Assembly: GCA_017541365.1 (NCBI GenBank)
Contig: JAFXZF010000005.1
Location: 37,424 to 101,423, forward strand
Direction: 5' to 3'
Length of the DNA stretch: 64,000 nt
DNA from: Prevotella sp.
GTDB lineage: Bacteria; Bacteroidota; Bacteroidia; Bacteroidales; Bacteroidaceae
Position numbers and translations under genes: made by a program. Positions 35,329-43,556 of the stretch are shown piece after piece. The notes below the pieces were generated by a model that saw only the letters and a program-made list of their open reading frames with translations, made no database searches and was not told the DNA's origin. Within the stretch, counting starts at the first letter, position 1; each line of letters begins with the position of its first letter.

Positions 35329-37239
35329 CTACACGGCTTTTGTAGCTTCTTCAAGCCATTGCTTGTCAGCATCGTCTGTGAGCAGTGGCTTTAGTTTTTC
35401 TCTCACCATGCTGTGGTAGTCGTTGAGCCACTGTTTCTCCTGCTCAGTCAGCAGTGTGAAGTCTATCGGCGCCGTGTCGATCGGACACAGTGTCAGCGGG
35501 GTGAGATGTAAAAAGTTTTCGTAGCAAAGCGTATCGTTATCGTTAAGGTTAGGGTTAACGTTAACGTCCTCCACCATCATCATGTTCTCCGTCCTTATGC
35601 CAAACTTACCCTCAAGGTATATGCCAGGCTCATCGGTCACCACCATGCCAGGTTTCAGTGGGGCAGGGCGCCAGTCCATACGTATGGCATGCGGTCCTTC
35701 GTGCACGCACAGTCGCCATCCTACGCCGTGCCCTGTGCCGTGCATGTAGTTGTAACCACCTTGCCACACCTGTGAGCGTGCTATGCTGTCTATCTGTGTG
35801 CCGTTGGTGCCTTCGGGAAAAACGGCAGTGGCGAGGGCAATGTTTGCCTTCAGCACATAGGTGTAGGCGTGCTTCATCTCGTCTGTGACAGGTCCCAGTG
35901 CTATGGTGCGCGTGATATCGGTCGTGCCGCAGTCGTACTGTCCGCCCGAATCGATGAGTAGCAGTCCCTCAGCCTTCAGCGGCATGTCGCTCTCGGGCGT
36001 GGCACTGTAGTGTACTATCGCCCCATGCTCCATGTATCCGCAGATGGTCGAGAATGACAGGTCGAGGCAGTGTGGACATTCCCTGCGCAGCTGCTCCAGT
36101 TTGTCCGAGACGCTTATCTCCGTCTGTCCTCCTGCCTCCACGGCAGGTTTCAGCCAGCGCAGGAAGCGCACCATCGCCACACCGTCATATAGCATCGCCT
36201 GACGAAAACCAGCGATTTCATCGGCACTTTTCACCGCCTTCATCATCATTATGGGGCTCTCGGCATCCACTGCCCTGTCCTTCACGCTATTGTATATGGT
36301 GAAGTTTACCGCCGCTGGGTCAATGAGCACTCTGCCCTCTAACGACTTCACGTCGGCTGCAAAGTCGCCGTATGGCTTCACCCTCACGCCAGCCTCCTGC
36401 ATCTGTCGCTGTGCCTCGTTGGTCAGGTAGCCGTTCACATACACCGTAGCATCCTCCAACGTTATGATGAGATTGCTGACAAACACAGGTGTCATCGGCA
36501 CGTCGTTGCCCCTCAGGTTCAGCGTCCACGCTATTGACATGAGGTCGGTCACCACGTGCGCATCGCAGTGCTTCTCCCTCATCACCTCCCTAATGCGTGA
36601 GAGTTTCGATGATGCACTGTTATATAGTTCCCCTCTCTTCTTGTTTTCGTTTTCGTAGGGGCTTTGCCCCGTTTCTTGCTCTGGCAAGCGTAGCACTTTC
36701 GTGCGTCCGATTACGTAGCGAAGCGTTTCGTTCCAAAGGGAGTAAATCTCTCCCTTTGGTATCTCCGGTCTGTCCTTCCACAGCATTTTCGCTGCGTCAT
36801 AATTGGTGCGCACCGTCACACCTATCTTTCTCAGAGCCTCCTGCATGGATGTAATCTCGCTATAGCTAAGCAACAGCCCATCTATAGCTATCACCCTGCC
36901 GTTGCTCACCGACAGTTTCCTCAGCAACCACTCCGTGATACTTGGAGTCTCAGGCAGTCCCTCCTTCATCAAAGAGAAGCCCCCGTTCCCGTTAACGTTG
37001 CGCAGCTCCCTCTCTGCCTGCAGGAAATATCGCGAGTCCGTCCACAGCGCCGCCTCGTCGAGTGTCACCACCGCCGTGCCAGCACTGCCTGTGAACCCCG
37101 TTATCCACTCGCGCACCCTCCAGTGAGGTGCCACATACTCACTCCCATGCGGATCGCTGCTCGGAAAAATTATCGCATCAATCTTCTCGGCGCGCATCTC
37201 GCGGCGCAGTTCTTCCAATCTGTATCTGTAATCTGTCAT
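35329..37239 (-). CDS. pepP: Xaa-Pro aminopeptidase (M24 family) carrying repeat-derived inserts
   Basis: 636 residues from the ATG at 37237-37239 (the longer frame begins at a TTG in an AACTGTGAACTGTGA repeat). Creatinase-like N-terminal domains (DAIIFPSSDPHGSEYVA ... GSAGTAVVT) and a C-terminal pita-bread peptidase with the dimetal ligands: Asp in DSGGQYDCGTTD, His in GTGHGVGW, Glu in TDEPGIY and Glu in IRTENMMM. It removes N-terminal residues preceding proline. It appears longer than its relatives, and three stretches are encoded by dispersed repeats: RNVNGNGG, an insert of about 40 residues around TLRYVIGRTKVLRLPEQ, and VEDVNVNPNLNDND. The active site is untouched. Confidence 0.9.
   Translation of the reverse strand: MTDYRYRLEELRREMRAEKIDAIIFPSSDPHGSEYVAPHWRVREWITGFTGSAGTAVVTLDEAALWTDSRYFLQAERELRNVNGNGGFSLMKEGLPETPSITEWLLRKLSVSNGRVIAIDGLLLSYSEITSMQEALRKIGVTVRTNYDAAKMLWKDRPEIPKGEIYSLWNETLRYVIGRTKVLRLPEQETGQSPYENENKKRGELYNSASSKLSRIREVMREKHCDAHVVTDLMSIAWTLNLRGNDVPMTPVFVSNLIITLEDATVYVNGYLTNEAQRQMQEAGVRVKPYGDFAADVKSLEGRVLIDPAAVNFTIYNSVKDRAVDAESPIMMMKAVKSADEIAGFRQAMLYDGVAMVRFLRWLKPAVEAGGQTEISVSDKLEQLRRECPHCLDLSFSTICGYMEHGAIVHYSATPESDMPLKAEGLLLIDSGGQYDCGTTDITRTIALGPVTDEMKHAYTYVLKANIALATAVFPEGTNGTQIDSIARSQVWQGGYNYMHGTGHGVGWRLCVHEGPHAIRMDWRPAPLKPGMVVTDEPGIYLEGKFGIRTENMMMVEDVNVNPNLNDNDTLCYENFLHLTPLTLCPIDTAPIDFTLLTEQEKQWLNDYHSMVREKLKPLLTDDADKQWLEEATKAV
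35531..35567. repeat. GTTAACGTTAAGG repeat inside pepP
   Basis: GTATCGTTATCGTTAAGGTTAGGGTTAACGTTAACG; codes for Asn/Val-rich VNVNPNLNDND near the end of the peptidase. Matches 53347-53390 closely. A shorter copy lies at 36983-37002. Confidence 0.8.
36650..36767. repeat. Mini-hairpin array inside pepP
   Basis: Short palindromes with TTT, TCTG or TTTC loops (GGGGC/GCCCC, CTTGC/GCAAG, GCAC/GTGC) separated by GTTTC, CGTAG and TTTCGT spacers, ending in a perfect 10-base-pair stem CCAAAGGGAG/CTCCCTTTGG (36734-36760). The frame is kept. Related arrays lie at 52489-52580 inside ttcA and at 5541-5620. Confidence 0.7.
36983..37002. repeat. GTTAACGTTAAGG-family fragment inside pepP
   Basis: CCGTTCCCGTTAACGTTGCG codes for RNVNGNGG on the minus strand; its reverse complement carries AACGTTAACGGGAACG, shared with the copies at 52168-52205 and 53347-53390. 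Confidence 0.65.
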
Positions 37240-37300
37240 TTTTATCAACTGTGAACTGTGAGTTGACAAGTTGTCAACTTGTTTACTTGTGAACTGCCTG

Positions 37301-37308
37301 CAAAGTTA
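37301..37308 (-). promoter_or_regulatory. -7 box of pepP
   Basis: Minus-strand TAACTTTG about 60 bases before the pepP start; between it and the start lie AACTGTGAACTG and GTTGACAAGTTGTCAAC repeats. Confidence 0.5.
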
Positions 37309-37313
37309 ATATT

Positions 37314-40300
37314 TTATTCCTCAAAGAATCCGAATGATGCTATCTGTCGGAGCATCTGCTCTATGTATTCTTTTGAGGTGTCCGACCACTTGAATCCCAG
37401 GCGATGGAGCACTGCGCAGGTGTAGCGATTGTCACGCTCTATTGTCACAGTCTTCATACCATGAGCCATATCCTCGTATGCCAACATTGCCGACATCAGA
37501 CTTGCCTTATCTGGGTCGCTTCCCACCTCTTTTATCCTGTTGAGGAATTCCTCTTGCTCTACAAAGCGTATGCTACTACCTACGTCCTCCAGCATCTTCA
37601 GTACGTCACCTTGCAGTTCGGTATGGTTATTGAATGGTTGGAAGAGGTTACACTCTTTTGGTGTAGAAGCCAGCAGTACTACGGCACGGGCTGTCTCGTC
37701 GATAGGTGACATCTCTGTAGGTGCATCATATTCATCAAACGGACAACAGCCCAGCATATTGAATATCCTCAACCTGCCCATATAGCTGTTTGAGCGGAAG
37801 TTAGCTTGAAACTCACCGTCATAACTGCGTGCAGCAAGGTTGCCCACGCGCATTATCTTAGCATTCAGTCCGTGATGTGCTACTGCATCAAGTATCAGTC
37901 GCTCGGCAAGGAACTTGGAGTGTACATACCGATTGTCCAAAAACTGCCCGAAGTACAGCTTGCGCTCATCCAACTTAGGCACAGGGCTTCCGTCGCCACG
38001 ATCTATCCATATCTCACCTGTCGAGGTGGTTGAGATATGTACCAACCTCGCACCGTTTATCATGCAGTATTTTATGCAGTTCTTTGCTCCCCCCACGTTG
38101 ACATCCTCTATATCTGTCGTCTTAGAGAAATGCTTCACGTTGGCAGCACAGTTGAAGATGGTTGATGGTTGATGGTTGATGGCGAGGTCATCAAAATCCT
38201 GTGTCACGTCACCATTCACTACAAAGATGCGCGAACCAAAGAGTGGGTCAAAGGACTTAGCAAAGTAATAGTACAACAACGTCTTCAGTCGTCTCTCTGC
38301 CTCTTGCTGAGTATTATTCCTGACGAGACAGGTTATTGTCTTGGCATCTGAATTAATCAGTTCATAAAGGACATGGATTCCCAAGTAACCTGTAGCACCC
38401 GTCAGCAATACATCACCCAGTTGCTGACGTTCACCTTTCTTGAATGTTTCGATGTTATTGTGCTGCAGGATGGCATCAATTCCAGTGTAGTCATATTCTG
38501 CAGCCTCACTGTCAGCTGTATCTTCCACGCTGCTCTCGCCTCCCACATACTGTGCCAGCAGACTTGGCGTAGGATGAGTAAAGACATCACCATAAGCCAC
38601 GTGGTACTGCATCTTGTCTGCTTCAATCACCACACGAGTAACCATGAGCGACGTGCCTCCCATCTCAAAGAAATTGTCGGTGGCACTTACTCTTTCCACA
38701 TTAAGTATCTGTGCAAAGATATTGCAGAACAGAGTCTCCACCTCGCCCTTTGGTGCTACGTAGTCGCGGTCCTCCAACTGCAGTTGCGGTGTAGGCAATG
38801 CCCTGCGGTTCACCTTCTGGTTTTGGTTGAGCGGTATGCTGTCTATCTGCATCGTTGCGGCAGGCACCATATACGCTGGCTTCTGTCCACGGATAAATTC
38901 TGCAAGCGCACCCGTGTCTATCTTCTTGTCACTTACAATGTATGCAGCGATATATTTTCCACCATTAGGATAGTCGAACGCCTGTACCGTGGCATCACTG
39001 ATATCAGGGAACTGTCGTATCACGGCTTCCACCTCTTTCAGTTCGATGCGGAATCCACGCACCTTCACCTGTCCGTCCCTTCTACCCACAAACTGTATGT
39101 TGCCGTCAGGCAGGTAGCGCACTATGTCGCCCGTTCTGTAACAGCGTTCAAAAGCTTTGGAGCCAGACGTTTCGAATGGGTTCTTAATAAAGGTCTCAGC
39201 AGTCTTCTCTGGTTGGTTTATATATTCCGCACCCACCTGTATGCCACTTACCAGCAGTTCGCCAGCAGCCCCTACAGGCAAACGGTGCAGTTCCTTATCC
39301 ACCACATAGAGTTTCAGGTTGTCGAGCGGTTTGCCTATCGGCACATTCTGCTCGTACTCCTTCATCTCGTATGTCGTAGTAAATATGGTACACTCCGTAG
39401 GACCGTATGCGTTGTGCATCCTGTAGTTCTTCGGTGGCACTATGGGCAAAATCTTCTCTCCTCCCACCGACAGATGGCGCAATGAGTGGTTATCGCAATT
39501 GGCCGCAAACTGACATCCCACCTGCGTGGTCATGAATGAGTGTGTGATGCCCTCCGCGTTGAAGTAGTCATTCAGGTCAGGCAGGTTCAGTCGTGTGTCA
39601 TCACCTACTATATATACCGTGGCACCAGTAGTAAGGGCAGGGTACATATCCATCATGCAGGCATCGAAACCGTACGAAGCGTACGCAGCTACCTTGTCGC
39701 CTGGTTTCAGGTCGTAGTAACGCCTGTACCAGTTGCAGAATGCCACAAGGTTACCATGCGTCAATCGGCATCCCTTCGGCATTCCTGTGGAGCCAGATGT
39801 ATAGAGGAGGATGAAGGATGAAGACGGAGAGATATGATTATTCTGATTACTCTGAGAATTGACAATTCTCGGTCTCCCTTGCTCAATAAGCAGCACCTCA
39901 CCTTGGTATTCATCAACGAGTGAGCGCAATGATTCTTCGGCTATCAGCAATTTCGCCTTGGCATCCTTCATCATGAAGTTAAGGCGTTCTGCAGGATAGC
40001 TCGGGTCGAGTGGCTGATACATACAACCAGCCTTCAGCACACCCAGTGAGGCTATCACCATCCATTCACAACGTGGTATGAGTATTGACACAGCATCCCC
40101 TTGTCCCAAGCCAAGAGACTGCACATAGCCTGCTATGCCATTGCTTATCTCGTCCACCTCTCGGTAGGTGTATCGCTTGTCGTGATATACCACAGCGATA
40201 TTATCTGGCGTCTCATTCACCTGGCGCGCCAGCAGCGAGACAATCGTCTGCTCAGCATCGTACTCCACCTCTGTGTTATTGAAACCATCCAGCACAGTCT

Positions 40301-43202
40301 CCTGTTGACTGTTGAGCAGTGATACCGAACGCAGTGATGCCGTCTTATCCTTTGCAAAGGCACTGACCACATTACATACTGCCTGAGCCAGGTTTTGCAT
40401 CATCACCTCGCTGTACAGTCCGTTGTCATACTCTATCGCCACACTCGGCGCACCATCGAAGTCTGTGATATAGAAGGCTATCTTGAACTTTGGCACATTC
40501 AGTTCCATCACCTCTTCAGCCTTCACCTGCTTGCCTCCTACCCTGTAGTCGCTCAGCACGCCTATCTGATATGCAAACATAATATCTGCCTTCAGGTTAT
40601 AGTCTGCTGCAATCTTGGCAAAAGGATAGTCCTCATGACGCAGTGTATCCTCAAACGTCTTAGCGCTCTCGGCAATAAACTCCTCTACTGTCTGCTTTCC
40701 TATACGCGAAGTCAGCGCCAGGGTGTTGACAAACATTCCCATAGTGTTCATCACCTTCAGGTTGCTGCGCCCGTTGGATATGGTGGTCATGCATACATCG
40801 TCAGTGGCAGCGTAGCGTGCCAATGAGTAAAACACAGCAGCCAGCATCACTGCAGCTGGTGTCACACCCAGCTCTTGGGCAAGACGCGTTGCCTCCTCCC
40901 ACTCTATCTCCGCCGATACCTTGCAGTTTTTGCCTGGCGACTGCGGATTAGCTATGTCAGCATCTATCTCCGTCACGCCCTCTATCTCGCCCAGTTGCTG
41001 CCGGAAGAATGTCTCTGCCTCAGTAAAGATATTACCATCTTCGGCTTTCTTCTGCTCCATGACAAACTGTGCATAGCTGCACATCTCCCCTTCAATAGGA
41101 TTGCCGTCAAGCAGACTGCATACCTCATGTATGAAGAGATCGTAAGAGTAACCGTCACATATCAGGTGGTGCAAGTCGCAGTACAGGTATGTAGCATCTT
41201 CTGTGCGTACTATGCAGAATCTGAACAGTCTGTCCTTGTTGAGGTTGAACGGTTGTACAAATGCATACTTGAAGGCTTGTGCCTCTTCCTCGCTCATGGT
41301 GCGCTCTTCTATTTCGAACGTTCCACATGCTTCGTCAATCACCTGCACCACACCCTCAGCATCAGTTTCAAACCTCACGTACATAGCAGGGTGGTTTTGT
41401 ACCGCCTTCACTACAGCCTGGCGTAGTGGCTCCGTCTTCACCTCCTTTGGCATCTTCACACATATCGGAGTGTTATACAGCGTCGAAGCTGGATTCTTCA
41501 TACTGTCGATATACACTCCCATCTGAGCGTATGACAGAGGGAATCTTGAGATGCTGGCAGAAGCATCGGAGGATGATGGCTCAGCAGAGTTTTTCGTAGC
41601 ATCAGCTGAACCCTCTAACATACTGCGCAGTATCTCGTTCTCTATCGTCTGCATACATCCTCCCTTGATTAGCTCGAGGGCATCTATCTGCACTCCGAAT
41701 CGCTTGAATATCATTGTGGCAAGCTTTATGGAGAGTATTGACGACAGACCAGCATAGCGCAGGTCGGTGGTTAGACCGAAATGGTCTGTGTTCACCACCT
41801 CTGCTATCATTGCCTTCAGTTCCTGCTCCAGCATATTGAGTGGAGCAGCCTCTGCCTCCTCTTCATCGGGAGCATTGATTATGGGCTCTGGCAAAGCACG
41901 CTTGTTCACCTTCTGGTTTTGGTTGAGCGGTATGCTGTCTATCTGCATCGTGGCAGTAGGCAACATATATGGTGGCTTGCTGTCAAGGATGAAGTCATTG
42001 AGAGCCTTGATGTCTATCTTCTCGTCGCTCACTATGTATGCAGCGATATACTTGCCTCCGTCGGGGTAGTCGAACGCCTGCACTGTGGCATCCTTTATAT
42101 TAGGGAACTGGCGTATCACCGCCTCCACCTCCTTCAGCTCGATGCGGAATCCACGTATCTTCACCTGTCCGTCCCTTCTGCCCACAAACTCTATGTTGCC
42201 ATCTTCACGTCGGCGCACTATGTCGCCCGTGCGATACACCCTCTTGCCGTTCCACTGCACAAACACCTCTGCCGTCTTCTCAGGCTGGTTGAGGTATCCC
42301 ATAGCCACCTGTGGACCTGCTACTATCAGTTCTCCTTCACCACCATCTGGCACCTCCTTGCCCTGTTGATCTATGATGTAAAACTCCACATCGTCATTTG
42401 GTTTGCCTATCGGAATGTTCTCCTCATTCTTATCCACGTTGTGATGACACACATACACCGTAGTCTCCGTAGGTCCGTAGCAGTTTGCCAGCGTATAGTG
42501 CGGAGGGTCGAGGCTGATGAGTTTCTCGCCTCCAGTGCCGAGCCACTGCAGTCCTGGGATGTCAGGATATTCTAACACCATCTGTGTAGCCATCTGCGTG
42601 GTCATGAAGCAGTGGGTTATCTTCTCCTTCTGTATGTACTCATACATTCCAGCCAGGTCGAAGCGTATGTCGTCACCTATTATATATATAGCACTACCAG
42701 CCCACACGCACGACCACAGGTCCATCTGGTACGCATCGAAGCCATAGCCTGCGTATGTGGCATAGCGTGATGTAGGCAACAGTCCGATGCTCTTGACATG
42801 ATAGCTCACGAAGGTCGTCATGTTATCATCACTGAGCATCACCCCCTTGGGCACTCCCGTAGTACCGCTGGTGTAGAGCAGTACGAAAGCCTCGCCTCCC
42901 TCATATTTGGAGGCATCCTGCTTCATAAACTCCCTGCGTTCCTCAGGATAGCTGCCATCAATAGGCATGGCAGTGTAGCCTGCCTTTGCTATGGCAAGAG
43001 GAGCAAGCACCATGTTCTCATCACGGGGCACAGTGAACCCCAGTACGTGGTCACCACATCGCATTATGTATGGTGAGTCGATACTGTCCGTAAGTTTGTC
43101 AACCTCGGCAAAGGTAAGTCGCCTGTTGCCTGCTATACAAAAGATATCGTTTGGACGTTCTGCTACGTGCTTCTTAAAGCGTTCTATAAGAACTGTGTTC
43201 AT
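37314..43202 (-). CDS. Nonribosomal peptide synthetase, A-T-C-A-T-reductase
   Basis: 1962 residues. Order of domains: adenylation 1 (about 1-445; LLYTSGTTGVPKGV, NCYGPTETT, YRTGDI, NQKVNKRALP), carrier 1 (about 460-530; Ser in YAGLSSIL), condensation (about 555-990; active site HHLICDG), adenylation 2 (about 1010-1490; LLYTSGSTGMPKGC, NAYGPTECT), carrier 2 (about 1515-1590; Ser in FFEMGGTSLM) and a terminal NAD(P)H thioester-reductase domain (about 1610-1962; LLTGATGYLGIH). This layout joins two amino acids and releases them reductively as a dipeptide aldehyde, which can cyclise to a pyrazinone. The first adenylation domain is slightly shortened. Reading frame 27 bases downstream of the STAS gene. 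Confidence 0.93.
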   Translation of the reverse strand: MNTVLIERFKKHVAERPNDIFCIAGNRRLTFAEVDKLTDSIDSPYIMRCGDHVLGFTVPRDENMVLAPLAIAKAGYTAMPIDGSYPEERREFMKQDASKYEGGEAFVLLYTSGTTGVPKGVMLSDDNMTTFVSYHVKSIGLLPTSRYATYAGYGFDAYQMDLWSCVWAGSAIYIIGDDIRFDLAGMYEYIQKEKITHCFMTTQMATQMVLEYPDIPGLQWLGTGGEKLISLDPPHYTLANCYGPTETTVYVCHHNVDKNEENIPIGKPNDDVEFYIIDQQGKEVPDGGEGELIVAGPQVAMGYLNQPEKTAEVFVQWNGKRVYRTGDIVRRREDGNIEFVGRRDGQVKIRGFRIELKEVEAVIRQFPNIKDATVQAFDYPDGGKYIAAYIVSDEKIDIKALNDFILDSKPPYMLPTATMQIDSIPLNQNQKVNKRALPEPIINAPDEEEAEAAPLNMLEQELKAMIAEVVNTDHFGLTTDLRYAGLSSILSIKLATMIFKRFGVQIDALELIKGGCMQTIENEILRSMLEGSADATKNSAEPSSSDASASISRFPLSYAQMGVYIDSMKNPASTLYNTPICVKMPKEVKTEPLRQAVVKAVQNHPAMYVRFETDAEGVVQVIDEACGTFEIEERTMSEEEAQAFKYAFVQPFNLNKDRLFRFCIVRTEDATYLYCDLHHLICDGYSYDLFIHEVCSLLDGNPIEGEMCSYAQFVMEQKKAEDGNIFTEAETFFRQQLGEIEGVTEIDADIANPQSPGKNCKVSAEIEWEEATRLAQELGVTPAAVMLAAVFYSLARYAATDDVCMTTISNGRSNLKVMNTMGMFVNTLALTSRIGKQTVEEFIAESAKTFEDTLRHEDYPFAKIAADYNLKADIMFAYQIGVLSDYRVGGKQVKAEEVMELNVPKFKIAFYITDFDGAPSVAIEYDNGLYSEVMMQNLAQAVCNVVSAFAKDKTASLRSVSLLNSQQETVLDGFNNTEVEYDAEQTIVSLLARQVNETPDNIAVVYHDKRYTYREVDEISNGIAGYVQSLGLGQGDAVSILIPRCEWMVIASLGVLKAGCMYQPLDPSYPAERLNFMMKDAKAKLLIAEESLRSLVDEYQGEVLLIEQGRPRIVNSQSNQNNHISPSSSFILLYTSGSTGMPKGCRLTHGNLVAFCNWYRRYYDLKPGDKVAAYASYGFDACMMDMYPALTTGATVYIVGDDTRLNLPDLNDYFNAEGITHSFMTTQVGCQFAANCDNHSLRHLSVGGEKILPIVPPKNYRMHNAYGPTECTIFTTTYEMKEYEQNVPIGKPLDNLKLYVVDKELHRLPVGAAGELLVSGIQVGAEYINQPEKTAETFIKNPFETSGSKAFERCYRTGDIVRYLPDGNIQFVGRRDGQVKVRGFRIELKEVEAVIRQFPDISDATVQAFDYPNGGKYIAAYIVSDKKIDTGALAEFIRGQKPAYMVPAATMQIDSIPLNQNQKVNRRALPTPQLQLEDRDYVAPKGEVETLFCNIFAQILNVERVSATDNFFEMGGTSLMVTRVVIEADKMQYHVAYGDVFTHPTPSLLAQYVGGESSVEDTADSEAAEYDYTGIDAILQHNNIETFKKGERQQLGDVLLTGATGYLGIHVLYELINSDAKTITCLVRNNTQQEAERRLKTLLYYYFAKSFDPLFGSRIFVVNGDVTQDFDDLAINHQPSTIFNCAANVKHFSKTTDIEDVNVGGAKNCIKYCMINGARLVHISTTSTGEIWIDRGDGSPVPKLDERKLYFGQFLDNRYVHSKFLAERLILDAVAHHGLNAKIMRVGNLAARSYDGEFQANFRSNSYMGRLRIFNMLGCCPFDEYDAPTEMSPIDETARAVVLLASTPKECNLFQPFNNHTELQGDVLKMLEDVGSSIRFVEQEEFLNRIKEVGSDPDKASLMSAMLAYEDMAHGMKTVTIERDNRYTCAVLHRLGFKWSDTSKEYIEQMLRQIASFGFFEE

Positions 43203-43228
43203 AGTTAGGGAGTTTAAAAGTCAAAGGT

Positions 43229-43531
43229 TTACTCGAAGTCAAAAACTGTTATAAAGCCAGTCATTTTGAAGACATTCTTGATATCCTCATTCATACCACG
43301 CATCACCACTCTGCTGCCCTTGGCTTTGGCACCTTTGAGTATTCCCAGCAGTATGCGCAGCCCGCTCGATGCTATATACTCCAGCTTCGTGCAGTCTATC
43401 ACTACCTCCTTGCCATCGCTGTCGTACAGAGGCTTAAGCACTTTCTCTGCCTCCATAGCGGCAGCAGTATCCATCTCACCCTCCAGTGTGGCAATGTATC
43501 TGCCTTCTGTTTCTTCAATTCTTGCATTCAT
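43229..43531 (-). CDS. STAS-domain anti-sigma factor antagonist
   Basis: 100 residues, the SpoIIAA/RsbV fold: ARIEETEGRYIATLEGEMDTA, then the phosphorylation loop KLEYIASSGLRILLGI, where the Ser of IASSG is the expected phospho-acceptor. Such antagonists bind a partner-switch kinase when dephosphorylated. It lies 25 bases after the SpoIIE/HATPase gene and 27 before the NRPS, indicating one operon. The kinase that phosphorylates it is probably the C-terminal HATPase domain of the upstream gene product. Confidence 0.92.
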   Translation of the reverse strand: MNARIEETEGRYIATLEGEMDTAAAMEAEKVLKPLYDSDGKEVVIDCTKLEYIASSGLRILLGILKGAKAKGSRVVMRGMNEDIKNVFKMTGFITVFDFE

Positions 43532-43556
43532 ATCTTTATTCTTTAAACGTTATACT

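Noticed and set aside
38373..42575. Antisense open frames of 370 and 264 codons opposite the NRPS
   Set aside because: Shadows of the NRPS; its domains are continuous on the other strand.
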